NCBI RefSeq assembly: GCF_900099975.1
Contig: NZ_FNEI01000007.1
Span: 62,001 to 126,000, forward strand
Length of the DNA stretch: 64,000 nt
DNA from: Arthrobacter cupressi
GTDB lineage: Bacteria; Actinomycetota; Actinomycetes; Actinomycetales; Micrococcaceae
Direction of reading: 5' to 3'
Shown here: positions 48,871 to 57,469 of the stretch, piece after piece
Layout: every line of letters begins with the position of its first letter
Numbering within the stretch: the stretch's first letter is position 1
The notes under the pieces: generated by a model
What the model saw: the letters and a program-made list of their open reading frames with translations, nothing else
Databases searched by the model: none
What the model was told of the DNA's origin: nothing
Made by a program: the position numbers and the translations under genes

Positions 48871-49284
48871 CTAGCCTTCCGCCGTTCCGGCCTCGGCCGC
48901 ATGAGCCTCCGCCGTGCCGGCCTCTGCAGGCCCCTTCCGGGCCATGTACCACTCGGTGAATTCCGAGGCGCGGCCGTCCGGCGCGAAGCGGATCACCCAG
49001 AGGTTGTCGTAGGTGGGCTGGCCGTTGAAGTAGGTGGTAAGGCCCTGCACGAAGGCCAGATTGCCGTCCTGCCCGAGCAGGGTCCACTCGAAGGCCCAGG
49101 CATGCGGCATATCGCCGGCGTCGGTCCAGCCGTCCACGATTTCGTTATGTCCGCGCCACGGTGAATCGCTGTCCGGCCGGGTGGCGTAGACAGCGTCTTC
49201 GGTGAACAGGGCGCGGATGTCGTCGGGGTCGTTCGAGGTCCAGGCGGCGATGTACTTGTCCATCCACGCGTTGACGTCGTTCAT
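48871..49284 (-). CDS. SnoaL/NTF2-like protein
   Basis: A 137-residue small-fold protein with the SnoaL-like pattern VNAWMDKYIAAWTSNDPDDIRALFTEDAVYATRPDSDSPWRG and ending in an Ala-Glu-Gly tail (AEAGTAEAHAAEAGTAEG). Members act as hydrolases, isomerases or binding proteins. Tail is duplicated at protein level and partly at DNA level (about 48872-48930). Function cannot be set. Stands alone on the minus strand. Confidence 0.8.
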   Translation of the reverse strand: MNDVNAWMDKYIAAWTSNDPDDIRALFTEDAVYATRPDSDSPWRGHNEIVDGWTDAGDMPHAWAFEWTLLGQDGNLAFVQGLTTYFNGQPTYDNLWVIRFAPDGRASEFTEWYMARKGPAEAGTAEAHAAEAGTAEG

Positions 49285-49323
49285 GCTTACGTTCTACGCC
49301 CCGCCTGTGCCGCCATCAAGTGC

Positions 49324-50214
49324 TCAGCCCCCGTCGCGGCCCGAGTAGCGTTCCAGCCAGCGGCGGGCCTGTCCGGCGATGCGGCGTTTCTGCGCCGCCA
49401 GCCTTTCCGCCGCTTCGGCGGTGCGGCCGGCCCGGCGCGCGTCCTGCTCGGCTGTCGCCAGTTCCTCCTCGAGGGACGAAAGCCGCTCGCGGGTTTCCTT
49501 CAGCGCCGCCTGGAGCTTCCGACGCCGGAGCGTGGCCTCTGCCAGCGCTTGTTCGGCTTCCGCGAATTCCGCTTCCGCCTGCCCGGCCGCGCGCTCGGCG
49601 TCCTCGGCCTTCGCCTGCAGGCTCTCGCGGGCCGCTTTGTCGCCGTCGTCCTTTTTCTGCGGTTTCCCGCGCGGCGCGGCAGGCGCGGCGGGAACCGTAC
49701 TACCCGCAACCGCCAGCGCACCTGACAAGTCCACCGCGTCCACGCCGTCACCGGACAGCCCCCGCACCAGCACGCCGCTCCGGATGGCGGCGGCGGCGTC
49801 GGAATCACCGAGCGCCGCGCGCAGCGTCACGGTGACATCACCCGCCGCGGCGCCGCTCAGCCGGACCCCGAGCCCGGTGGCAAGTTCGTCAGCCTTCCCG
49901 GCCGCGGCAGCCAGCAGGCGGGAGCGCTGCTGCCCGAGTTCCCGCAGCCGCGCCGGATCGAGCCCGGCCTGGGCCTCCCGCAGCGCTGCGCCCAGCCCCA
50001 GCAGTTCCTCCAGTTCCGGGGCGCCGCTGCGCGCGAGCAGGTTGATGGCCCAGGCTGTGGCCGTGGGTTTCGGCAACCGGCCGATCCGGGCAGCCAGCTC
50101 CGCGTCCCCGGAAGCCTTCGCCTCCTTCGCACGCGCCCCGCGGGCAGCAATGAATTCGGCGGGCAGCAGCGCGTAAAGTTCCGCGGCCACTGCACTCAGC
50201 TCCATGCGCTGCAT
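49324..50214 (-). CDS. coiled-coil protein of unknown function
   Basis: A 296-residue protein of Ala-, Glu- and Arg-rich composition. Its N-terminal half (LYALLPAEFIAARGARAKEAKASGDAELAARIGRLPKPTATAWAINLLAR) has a distinct conserved-looking block. The C-terminal half (about 195-285) is strong heptad-like coiled coil (LQAKAEDAERAAGQAEAEFAEAEQALAEATL, RERLSSLEEELATAEQDARRAG). No function recognised. Start is uncertain by three codons (50214 or 50205). Confidence 0.65.
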   Translation of the reverse strand: MQRMELSAVAAELYALLPAEFIAARGARAKEAKASGDAELAARIGRLPKPTATAWAINLLARSGAPELEELLGLGAALREAQAGLDPARLRELGQQRSRLLAAAAGKADELATGLGVRLSGAAAGDVTVTLRAALGDSDAAAAIRSGVLVRGLSGDGVDAVDLSGALAVAGSTVPAAPAAPRGKPQKKDDGDKAARESLQAKAEDAERAAGQAEAEFAEAEQALAEATLRRRKLQAALKETRERLSSLEEELATAEQDARRAGRTAEAAERLAAQKRRIAGQARRWLERYSGRDGG

Positions 50215-50255
50215 CTTAGCCGCACGGACTGACGGCCGGAACGACGCCGGCGGGT

Positions 50256-50690
50256 TCAGTCCTGCTGGAGGGTCTGGGTCAGGTGGTGGGCCGGGATGCG
50301 GTCACGATCGTAGGTGATTTCCGTGTAGCCGTGCGGCTGGGGGGTGCCGTCCTCGCCCAGGTTCACGAAGACGAGTTCCTCGATGGTCAGGATGCTGCGG
50401 CGCGTGATCATGTTCCGCACTTCGGCGCGCATGGTCAGCGAGGTCCGGCCGAACCGGGTGGCGGTGATGCCCAGTTCGATCAGGTCCCCCTGCACCGCCG
50501 AGCTCACGAAGTTGATCTCGGAGATGTACTTGGTGACGGCACGGCCGTTGCCCAGCTGGATGATCGCGTAGATCGCCGCTTCCTCGTCGATCCACTTCAG
50601 CAGGCTTCCACCGAACAGTGTGCCGTTGGCGTTCAGGTCCTCCGGGCGCACCCATTTGCGGGTCCGGAACGTGATGTCTGCTTTTTCCAT
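50256..50690 (-). CDS. acyl-CoA thioesterase (hotdog fold, YciA type)
   Basis: A 144-residue single-hotdog thioesterase. The family core NANGTLFGGSLLKWIDEEAAIYAI carries the catalytic acid, followed by AVTKYISEINFVSSAVQGDLIELGITATRFGRTSLTMRAEV. It hydrolyses acyl-CoAs to free acids. The gene follows the GNAT gene by 69 bases and is on the same strand. Confidence 0.88.
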   Translation of the reverse strand: MEKADITFRTRKWVRPEDLNANGTLFGGSLLKWIDEEAAIYAIIQLGNGRAVTKYISEINFVSSAVQGDLIELGITATRFGRTSLTMRAEVRNMITRRSILTIEELVFVNLGEDGTPQPHGYTEITYDRDRIPAHHLTQTLQQD

Positions 50691-50759
50691 AGGGCGAGAT
50701 TATCCGAGCCGCTGCCCGCAGCACCCGCGGCGGCGTGCATTGCGCCGAACATTAAGCCA

Positions 50760-51263
50760 TCAGGCCATGGCGGTATGCGCTGCGCTGTGGGAATCGAGGG
50801 CCTTGGAGTAGCACTGGGATCCGCTGAGGCCGATGTACGGCCCGAAGTTGGCGACCGGTTCGAAGCCCGAGCTTTCATAGAAGCTGCGGCCGTCTGTCTG
50901 CGCCGAGCCCGCCTCTGCCGTGATCACCTGGTACCCCCTCGAATGCGCCAGGCCTTCCAGGCTGGCCAGGATGGAACTGGCCACCCTGGACCCCCGCGCG
51001 TAAGGGACCACGTACAGCCGCTTGATCTCCACGGTGCGGTCGTCCACGATCCGCAGCCCGCCGCAGCCCAGCGGCTGTCCGGAACACTTCTCGTACGCCA
51101 CCACGAAGACCGCTGTATCGGCCTCCGACGGCGCCGGGCCGGGTTCGTGATCGGACGTGCCGAAACGGGAATCCAGTTCGGACTGCTGGGCCGCGCGCAG
51201 ATCTGCGCCCACGGGGTTTGCCCAGCTGACCTGACGGATGTTGAGCCGCGGGTTGGTCTGCAT
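50760..51263 (-). CDS. GNAT-family acetyltransferase
   Basis: A 167-residue N-acetyltransferase. The acetyl-CoA loop region is KRLYVVPYARGSRVASSILASLEGLAHSRGYQVITAEAG, followed by FYESSGFEPV. The substrate is unknown. ATG 51263 with AGAGG upstream was chosen over an upstream in-frame ATG. It lies just upstream of the thioesterase gene and may be co-transcribed. Confidence 0.85.
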   Translation of the reverse strand: MQTNPRLNIRQVSWANPVGADLRAAQQSELDSRFGTSDHEPGPAPSEADTAVFVVAYEKCSGQPLGCGGLRIVDDRTVEIKRLYVVPYARGSRVASSILASLEGLAHSRGYQVITAEAGSAQTDGRSFYESSGFEPVANFGPYIGLSGSQCYSKALDSHSAAHTAMA

Positions 51264-51391
51264 CGCTACCTCTTTCGCCGGAGGGGTTATGCAGATCAAG
51301 CCTAGAAAGCAGCGGTTACCGCCGTGTTTCCTGTGCGTAAGGGTCCGGAGAACTGGCGGTGGACCGCGTCCGGGCCGCGGGTTTCCGAGGG

Positions 51392-52048
51392 TTAGAGCGC
51401 TTCGCCGGTGGGGTCTTCCGCCGTCGGATCGGCCAGGGCGAGGCCGCCCACGGGGATCCGGTCCCAGTGCAGTACGCTCCAGCCGGCGTCGGGATCGCCT
51501 TCCAGCACCACGATCCCGGTGTTGGGCAGTTGGTGGGTTTCAGCGAAGAGGGTGTCGATGTCCTCGGCCCGCCGACCGGCCCAGCAGCGGATGGCGGCAC
51601 CGTGGCTGACGATCACCGCCGTCGAATGGCCTGCCGCGGCCACCTTGTTTACGGAGGCGTCGAAGCGGTCGAAGAAGTCATGGCCGGTGAACGCGCCCGG
51701 CATGCGCACATCCAGGTTCCCGTCGCACCAGGCGAACACCGTGCCCATGTACCGCATGTGCGATTCGTGGTCCGTCTTCTTCTCCAGGGCCCCGGCTTCG
51801 ATCTCGTGGACGCCGTCCAGGACGTCCGGTTCCAGGCCGAGCGCCTTGGCCAGCGGTGCGGCAGTGACCTGGGTGCGGAGGAGGGTTGAGGTGTAGATGG
51901 CCTCGATGGCTTCGTCCGCCAGGGCTTCCGGGAGGGCGGCGGCCTGGCGCTCGCCGAGCCCGGTCAGCCCGGGGCCGGGAAACGCGGTGTCCAGCTGGCC
52001 CAGGACGTTGCCGGGAGTCTGGCCGTGACGGATAAGCAAAAGCCTCAT
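51392..52048 (-). CDS. histidine phosphatase family protein
   Basis: A 218-residue phosphoglycerate mutase-like phosphatase. Motifs: LLLIRHGQTPGNVLGQLDTAFPGPGLTGLGERQAAAL, with the second histidine in AVIVSHGAAIRCW. Substrate not known. Similar in kind to the protein encoded at 32259. It is on the same strand as purB, downstream of its terminator. Confidence 0.88.
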   Translation of the reverse strand: MRLLLIRHGQTPGNVLGQLDTAFPGPGLTGLGERQAAALPEALADEAIEAIYTSTLLRTQVTAAPLAKALGLEPDVLDGVHEIEAGALEKKTDHESHMRYMGTVFAWCDGNLDVRMPGAFTGHDFFDRFDASVNKVAAAGHSTAVIVSHGAAIRCWAGRRAEDIDTLFAETHQLPNTGIVVLEGDPDAGWSVLHWDRIPVGGLALADPTAEDPTGEAL

Positions 52049-52135
52049 GCTGGCACCTTACTCGCCGGGCCGGACATCCCGGCAGAAAACGATCGCGGGA
52101 ACAGCCCAGACGGGAGCGACGACCCAGGCGGGAAC

Positions 52136-52193
52136 GACGGCGGCGGGCCGGGACGCCCCTGTTGGTGAGGCTGTGTCCCGGCCCGCCGCCGTC
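52136..52193 (-). terminator. purB terminator, perfect 19-bp stem
   Basis: GACGGCGGCGGGCCGGGAC (52136-52154) is the exact reverse complement of 52175-52193, with a 20-base loop. It lies directly downstream of the purB stop codon (52236). No U-tract is seen, but the stem is unusually long and stable. Confidence 0.75.
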
Positions 52194-52235
52194 GTGATGC
52201 CGCCCGTGAGCGGCTGCCGCTTCCGCGGCTGCGTC

Positions 52236-53675
52236 CTACTTGAGGTGGTCCACCAGTTCGTCCGCGATACCGGTGTAGCTGCCGGGGGTGAGCGCCAGCA
52301 GGCGTGCTTCGGCGTCTGCCGACAGGCCCAGGCCGGAGACGAATTCCTGCATGCGATCGGCGTCCACGCGGTGGCCGCGGGTGAGGTCCTTGAGGCGTTC
52401 GTAGGGGTTTTCCATGCCTGCGACGCCGGCGATCGCCTCGGCGCGCATCACCATCTGGATGGCCTCGCCCAGGACTTCCCAGTTGGTGTCGAGGTCGCCG
52501 GCGAGGACGTCTCCCGCGACGTCGAGTGCCTTCAGGCCCTTGGCGACGTTTGAAATGGCCAGCAGGGAGTGACCGAACGCCACGCCGATGTTGCGCTGCG
52601 AGGAGGAGTCCGTGAGGTCGCGCTGCCAGCGGGAGGTGACCAGCGTGGCGGCGAGGGTGTCCAGCAGGCCGTTGGAGATTTCCAGGTTCGCCTCGGCGTT
52701 TTCGAAGCGGATGGGGTTGACCTTGTGCGGCATGGTGGACGAACCCGTGGCACCGGCGACCGGAATCTGGCGGAAGTAGCCGATGGAGATGTAGCTCCAG
52801 ATGTCCGTGCAGACGTTGTGCAGGATCCGGTTGAAGCGTGCCATGTCGGAGTACAGCTCGGCCTGCCAGTCGTGGCTTTCGATCTGCGTGGTGAGCGGGT
52901 TCCAGGTCAGGCCCAGGCCCTCGACGAAGGACTTGGAGACGGCCTGCCAGTCGGCGCCGGGAACGGAGGCGACGTGCGCGGCGTAGGTGCCGGTGGCACC
53001 GTTGATCTTGCCCAGGTATTCGGTCTTGGCGATGCGGTCCAGCTGGCGGCCCAGGCGGTGCGCGATCACGGCCAGTTCCTTGCCCAGCGTGGTGGGGGTG
53101 GCGGGCTGTCCGTGGGTGCGGGAGAGCATCGGCACGGCGCGGTTTTCTTCGGCCATGCCTTCGATCTGCTGCACCAGCGCACGGGCGGCCGGCAGCCAGA
53201 CGTCCTCCACGGCGCCCTTGATGCCCAGGGCGTAGGACAGGTTGTTGATGTCTTCGGAGGTGCAGCCGAAGTGCACCATCGCGGTCAGGTTCTCGATGCC
53301 GATGGCCGGAAGGCGGCGGCTGATGTAGTACTCCACGGCTTTGACGTCGTGCACCGTGACGGCCTCGATCTCGGCCAACTCGGCCACGGCGGCGGCGTCG
53401 AATTCGGTGACGATGCCGCGCAGCTTGTCCTGCTGTTCGGCGGTCAGGGGGCCGGCGCCCGGCAGCACGCTGTTGCTGGTCAGGTGGATGAGCCATTCGA
53501 CCTCGACGGCCACGCGGTCGCGGTTAAGGGCGGCCTCGGACAGGTAATCGACCAGCGGTGCGATGGCGGACTGGTAACGGCCGTCCAGGGGGCCGAGGGC
53601 GATCTGCTCCGGCGACGCGGCGAGGGCCAGGCGTCCGGAGGGCGTACGGGTAACAGCGGCGGCGGTTTCAGGCAT
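52236..53675 (-). CDS. purB: adenylosuccinate lyase
   Basis: A 479-residue enzyme that splits adenylosuccinate and SAICAR during purine synthesis. The superfamily signature GSSTMPHKVNPIRFE is complete. The catalytic stretch TSEDINNLSYALG and the GHRVDADRM segment near the end are present. It is of PurB length (about 450-480). It is followed by a strong terminator, so it is a single-gene unit. Confidence 0.95.
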   Translation of the reverse strand: MPETAAAVTRTPSGRLALAASPEQIALGPLDGRYQSAIAPLVDYLSEAALNRDRVAVEVEWLIHLTSNSVLPGAGPLTAEQQDKLRGIVTEFDAAAVAELAEIEAVTVHDVKAVEYYISRRLPAIGIENLTAMVHFGCTSEDINNLSYALGIKGAVEDVWLPAARALVQQIEGMAEENRAVPMLSRTHGQPATPTTLGKELAVIAHRLGRQLDRIAKTEYLGKINGATGTYAAHVASVPGADWQAVSKSFVEGLGLTWNPLTTQIESHDWQAELYSDMARFNRILHNVCTDIWSYISIGYFRQIPVAGATGSSTMPHKVNPIRFENAEANLEISNGLLDTLAATLVTSRWQRDLTDSSSQRNIGVAFGHSLLAISNVAKGLKALDVAGDVLAGDLDTNWEVLGEAIQMVMRAEAIAGVAGMENPYERLKDLTRGHRVDADRMQEFVSGLGLSADAEARLLALTPGSYTGIADELVDHLK

Positions 53676-53877
53676 GGGCCAATTCTTTCATGAACTCCAG
53701 CCGGCGCCTTAAGCCGACCCCGCTATGTGAATACCGCTGCGGCCTGTCCTCCACAGCCGTCCTGCCGGCGGTTTGTCCACATAGCGCCCGACGGCGGTTC
53801 CGCACCCAGGGTGCGTGGCCGTAGCTTCGGTGCACCAGGGCGGGCTGCCCGCTTCCGAAAACGTGAAGGAGACAAAG

Positions 53878-54177
53878 ATGGGGAATCCTGGTTTGGCGTC
53901 AGCGGAAACCCGTTACGAGCTGTGGCAGGGCTCTTCCGGCGGCGCCGGAGTCCAACAGCTGGCCACACGGGTGGCGCGCTGCGCGGACGAAGCGGACGCT
54001 GCCCTGGCCCGGCTTGCGCAGGTGCAGATGGGGCAGTGGCAATCCCCGGCGGGCCGGGCCTACCGCAACGCCCTCGTCCGCCGCGTGGCCGAGCTGCGGA
54101 GGGCACGTGATGCCTTGCGGGAGGCTTCGGCGTTGCTCATGCACCAGGCGGCGCTGGCCGCGGGAAACGGCTTCTGA
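53878..54177 (+). CDS. WXG100-like small helical protein
   Basis: A 99-residue all-helical protein. After a short N-terminus, it has two helices around the turn QWQSPAGRAYRNAL, which resembles the WxG turn of ESX-secreted proteins, here W-x-S. The AAGGAG site lies just upstream of ATG 53878. The stop overlaps the start of the next gene (TGATG), so translation is coupled. It could be a secretion partner of the hydrolase, but no type VII machinery is in the window. Confidence 0.65.
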   Translation: MGNPGLASAETRYELWQGSSGGAGVQQLATRVARCADEADAALARLAQVQMGQWQSPAGRAYRNALVRRVAELRRARDALREASALLMHQAALAAGNGF

Positions 54178-55664
54178 TGCCGGGGGCGCGCACCCACGGC
54201 GACGGCGCGATTCTGCCTGTGGAGCCGGCGCCGGACGGCGTCATGGGGGTCCGCGGTGGTGTGGGCGGGATCAGCTTCCAGTTCGAAGAACTCCTGGCAG
54301 GGGCCAACGCCTTGGACGGTGTCGTCCGGGAGTTGGATGCCACCGTCACGGAAATCGATGCTGTCCGCCGCGAACTCTTCCTCACGGAACTACGGACCTT
54401 CACCAGCGGCGGCCCGGCACTGGCCGCCATCAACGATGGCGCTCAGGGGGCCGGACAGGTCCGTGACGCGATCCGTGCAACCGGCGAGCAGGTCCGGGCG
54501 AGCTACCGCGAATACGAGTACACCGAGGCCTTGAACGCGATCACGCTCCGGGCGGGGCTCCTGCATCCGCCCCTGCTGGAGATGGGTGTGCGGCTGGGCC
54601 AAGGAGGTCTTGCCGGGACACAGCCGGGCGACCGGGACCGTGCCGAGCAGCTGGTGGCCCAGCTCCCGCTGATGGTCGGTTCCCTCCTCGGGGCCGCAGT
54701 CCCGGGCTCCCTGCTCGGGACACTGACCGGTGTGCTGGCCGGCCAGACCGACGTTCGCGCGATCCTCCGGGCCATGGTGGAGGTGCCAGGGATGGCGCAC
54801 CTGAAACCGCGCCCCGTCACCGTGCAGAAGGTGTCGACCACCGAAGAACCCATCGATACTTCTCTGCCGGGCCTGATTCGCCGGGCCGAACCGTTGCACA
54901 GCGGGGGAGAGGGGGAAATCGCCGTCATCAAGGTGCCGCAGGACGAGGGCGGGGGCACGAAAAGCGCATGGGTGGTGGTAATTCCCGGAACGCAGAAGGG
55001 GGATCCGCCGGGCGGAAGCAATCCGATCGACGAGGGCGGGATCGTCGATGCCCTTGCCTACGACTCCGCCTACCTCACACCGGCCATCCGGAAGGCCCTC
55101 AGGGAGGCGGGGGCGGAAGCCGGCGAAAATGTCGTGGCAGTGGGACACAGCCAGGGCGGGGTTCACGCGATGAACCTGGCGGCCAACAAGGCGTTCCTCG
55201 CCGAGTTCGACCTCAAATACGTCTTCACGGCGGGTTCCCCGGTCGGCGGCATCAAGCCCGAGCCGGGGATCAGCAGCCTGCACCTGGAGCACAGCCAGGA
55301 CTGGGTTCCGGGCTGCGACGGCGCGCCCAATGCCGACACCAAGGACCGGGTGACGGTGACGCTCAACAACCCGGTCCGGACCGTCGAAGGGGAAGACCCG
55401 GGCCTGGGGCCGGGGCACAAGCTGAAGAATTATGCGGAAGGAGCGGAACTCGTTGCCGCGAGCAGTGAGCCGTCGCTTACGGCGTCCACCGCCGCGCTGG
55501 CGGGCGCCCTCGGGGCGGGCGGAGCGGCGGTGGCCGGGTCCAACGCGCCCAGGATGACGGTGACCAGGTTCAAGCTCACCCGCGAATCGATGCCCACTCC
55601 AGCGCCAGCGGAACGTGTGCGTCCCCGTGCCCCGGAGAACCGCTCCGAAGCGGGGTGGCGCTGA
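54177..55664 (+). CDS. alpha/beta hydrolase with N-terminal WXG-like helical domain
   Basis: A 495-residue protein. Residues about 15-150 are helical and similar in composition to WXG-type proteins (GISFQFEELLAGANALDGVVRELDATVTEID, VRASYREYEYTEALNAIT). Residues 240-420 form an alpha/beta hydrolase: VVVIPGTQKG, the nucleophile in VAVGHSQGGVHAMNLA and HSQDWVPG with LGPGHKLKNYA holding the likely histidine. The C-terminus is a low-complexity tail. A lipase or toxin-like hydrolase is possible. It overlaps the upstream gene by one base. Confidence 0.7.
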   Translation: MPGARTHGDGAILPVEPAPDGVMGVRGGVGGISFQFEELLAGANALDGVVRELDATVTEIDAVRRELFLTELRTFTSGGPALAAINDGAQGAGQVRDAIRATGEQVRASYREYEYTEALNAITLRAGLLHPPLLEMGVRLGQGGLAGTQPGDRDRAEQLVAQLPLMVGSLLGAAVPGSLLGTLTGVLAGQTDVRAILRAMVEVPGMAHLKPRPVTVQKVSTTEEPIDTSLPGLIRRAEPLHSGGEGEIAVIKVPQDEGGGTKSAWVVVIPGTQKGDPPGGSNPIDEGGIVDALAYDSAYLTPAIRKALREAGAEAGENVVAVGHSQGGVHAMNLAANKAFLAEFDLKYVFTAGSPVGGIKPEPGISSLHLEHSQDWVPGCDGAPNADTKDRVTVTLNNPVRTVEGEDPGLGPGHKLKNYAEGAELVAASSEPSLTASTAALAGALGAGGAAVAGSNAPRMTVTRFKLTRESMPTPAPAERVRPRAPENRSEAGWR

Positions 55665-55702
55665 GAATGAACAGCGGCGCGGACGCCGACTCCCGGCCGC
55701 AG

Positions 55703-56131
55703 TCAGCGGCGGCGGGCTCCCGGGATCCAGCTGGCCACCAGGGAAATGACGCTGATGATGATCGCGGCGAGGACCGCGGTCCAGAAGAAGGAATCGATGG
55801 TCAGATGCACCGGCGTGTAGCTGCTGAGCCACGCAGTGAGGTAGAGCATCGCGGCGTTGATGATGATCGTGAACAGGCCCAGCGTCAAGATGGTGATCGG
55901 CAGGGACAGCAGCTTCACGAGCGGCCGCACAAAGGCATTGACGATTCCGAAAATCAGGCCGATGAACAAATAGGCAAGCACAATGCCCAAAGTTTCACCG
56001 CCCTGCGTGATGCCGGCATTGTTGACGGCGTTGCTTGTGGCCGCGGTGGAGATGTCCAAGCCGGGAAGAATCCAGCCGGCCACCCAAAGAGCCAGGCCGT
56101 TGATCAGGACACGGACGATGAATGCACCCAT
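55703..56131 (-). CDS. phage holin-like / YvlD-type membrane protein
   Basis: A 142-residue protein with four membrane helices, including FIVRVLINGLALWVAGWILPGLDI, TLGIVLAYLFIGLIFGIVNAFVRPLVKLLSLPITILTLGLFTIIINAAMLYLTAWL. The GIVNAFVRPLVKLLSLPITILTLGLF motif marks the holin-like family (Pfam phage holin 4), found in non-phage genes as well. The role is not known, and no phage genes are near. Confidence 0.85.
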   Translation of the reverse strand: MGAFIVRVLINGLALWVAGWILPGLDISTAATSNAVNNAGITQGGETLGIVLAYLFIGLIFGIVNAFVRPLVKLLSLPITILTLGLFTIIINAAMLYLTAWLSSYTPVHLTIDSFFWTAVLAAIIISVISLVASWIPGARRR

Positions 56132-56207
56132 GCGCCCATGCTTTCACACAGGACAGCAAGGAGTGTCCGCAGCGGGGCCAAAAACCGGGACCAGTACGCT
56201 TGGAACC

Positions 56208-57326
56208 ATGACTTCTTCCGACATCGCACCGGAGGGCGTCCGGCCCCGGCCGGTCGTCGACAACCTCCCCAAGTACGCGGCTGGAAAACCGCCTGCTGTG
56301 ATTGAGGGCCTGACCAGCTACAAGCTGTCTTCGAACGAGAATCCGTTGCCTCCCCTTCCCGCGGTCCTGGAGGCCATCGCCGATCAGAGCGACATCAACC
56401 GCTACCCTGACCCGCTTGCCACCAAGCTGCGGAACGCGCTTGCGGATTTCCTCGGGGTCCCCGCCGACGATGTTGTCACCGGCGCCGGAAGCCTGGGAGC
56501 CCTGAACCAGATCCTCGCCGCCTTCGCCGGGCAGAACGCCGACGGCAAGGCTGACGAAGTGATTTACGCATGGCGGTCTTTCGAGGCCTACCCCATCTGC
56601 GTCGGTCTTGCCGGGGCCGAAAGCGTACGGATTCCGCTGATGCCGGATGGGCGCCACGACCTCGAGGCCATGGCCGCCGCCGTCACCGTGCGTACCAAAG
56701 TCATCCTGCTCTGCACCCCGAACAACCCCACCGGCCCCATCCTCACCGCGGAGGAAACGGAACGCTTCATCCAGTCCGTCCCGTCCGGCGTCGTGGTGGT
56801 CATCGACGAGGCGTACCAGGAATTCGTCCGCGACCCGGAGGCGGTGGACGGCCTCCAGTTGTACCGCAAATACCCGAACGTCGTGGTTCTGCGCACCTTC
56901 TCCAAGGCTCACGGCCTCGCCGGGCTCCGCGTGGGTTACAGCGTCGCCGGCCACGACATCACGCAGTACCTACGGGTTGCGGCCACACCATTCGCGGTGT
57001 CGCAGATCGCCGAACGTGCCGCCGTGACGTCCCTGGGGCACTTCGACGAGGTGATCGAGAGGGTGCAGGGCTTGGTGGACGAACGCGAACGCGTCGTGGC
57101 AGGCCTGCGGGAACTGGGCTGGTTTGTTCCGGAAGCCCAGGGGAACTTCGTCTGGCTCAACCTGGGTGAGCACAGTGCGGGGTTCGCGGAACTGGCCGGG
57201 GAGCGCGCACTGTCGGTCCGCGCCTTCGCCAATGAGGGTGTCCGGGTCAGCATCGGAGAGGTCGAGGCGAACACCCGGTTCCTCGAACTCTGTGCGGGTT
57301 ATACAAACCCGCCACGGCCTTTGTAG
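56208..57326 (+). CDS. histidinol-phosphate/aromatic aminotransferase-like enzyme
   Basis: A 372-residue PLP aminotransferase, fold type I. Motifs: SSNENPLPPLPAVLEAI, PNNPTGPILT, DEAYQEFV and the PLP lysine in TFSKAHGLAGLRVGY. The HisC family is the closest, and in actinobacteria the Pat subfamily makes phenylalanine. No his genes are adjacent, so the aromatic role is likely. It is upstream of the 2-oxoacid dehydrogenase operon, 144 bases away. The start has a weak site. Confidence 0.87.
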   Translation: MTSSDIAPEGVRPRPVVDNLPKYAAGKPPAVIEGLTSYKLSSNENPLPPLPAVLEAIADQSDINRYPDPLATKLRNALADFLGVPADDVVTGAGSLGALNQILAAFAGQNADGKADEVIYAWRSFEAYPICVGLAGAESVRIPLMPDGRHDLEAMAAAVTVRTKVILLCTPNNPTGPILTAEETERFIQSVPSGVVVVIDEAYQEFVRDPEAVDGLQLYRKYPNVVVLRTFSKAHGLAGLRVGYSVAGHDITQYLRVAATPFAVSQIAERAAVTSLGHFDEVIERVQGLVDERERVVAGLRELGWFVPEAQGNFVWLNLGEHSAGFAELAGERALSVRAFANEGVRVSIGEVEANTRFLELCAGYTNPPRPL

Positions 57327-57348
57327 GGATTCACAAATGTCTTTGGGT

Positions 57349-57420
57349 CCCTTACTGAGGATAAAGTAAGGGGCGAAAGCCAAATATTCCATTTGAGGAA
57401 TACATTCCCCAAAAGGAATA
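57349..57420. promoter_or_regulatory. operator region of the 2-oxoacid dehydrogenase operon
   Basis: TATTCC-N6-GGAATA (57385-57402) is followed at an 18-base interval by CATTCC-N6-GGAATA (57403-57420), two tandem dyads. Upstream, CCCTTACT (57349-57356) pairs with AGTAAGGG (57365-57372). The dyads resemble binding sites of Lrp/AsnC-family regulators of branched-chain keto acid genes. They precede the E1 alpha start by about 50 bases. Confidence 0.62.
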
Positions 57421-57469
57421 TATCAGCGAAAAATGCTCAGCGTCGGCTGCGGCAGGCAAAGGAGACGGA

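Noticed and set aside
55703-56131. Prophage remnant suggested by a holin-family gene
   Set aside because: No phage structural, integrase or lysis genes are near, and this holin-like family is common in non-phage bacterial chromosomes.
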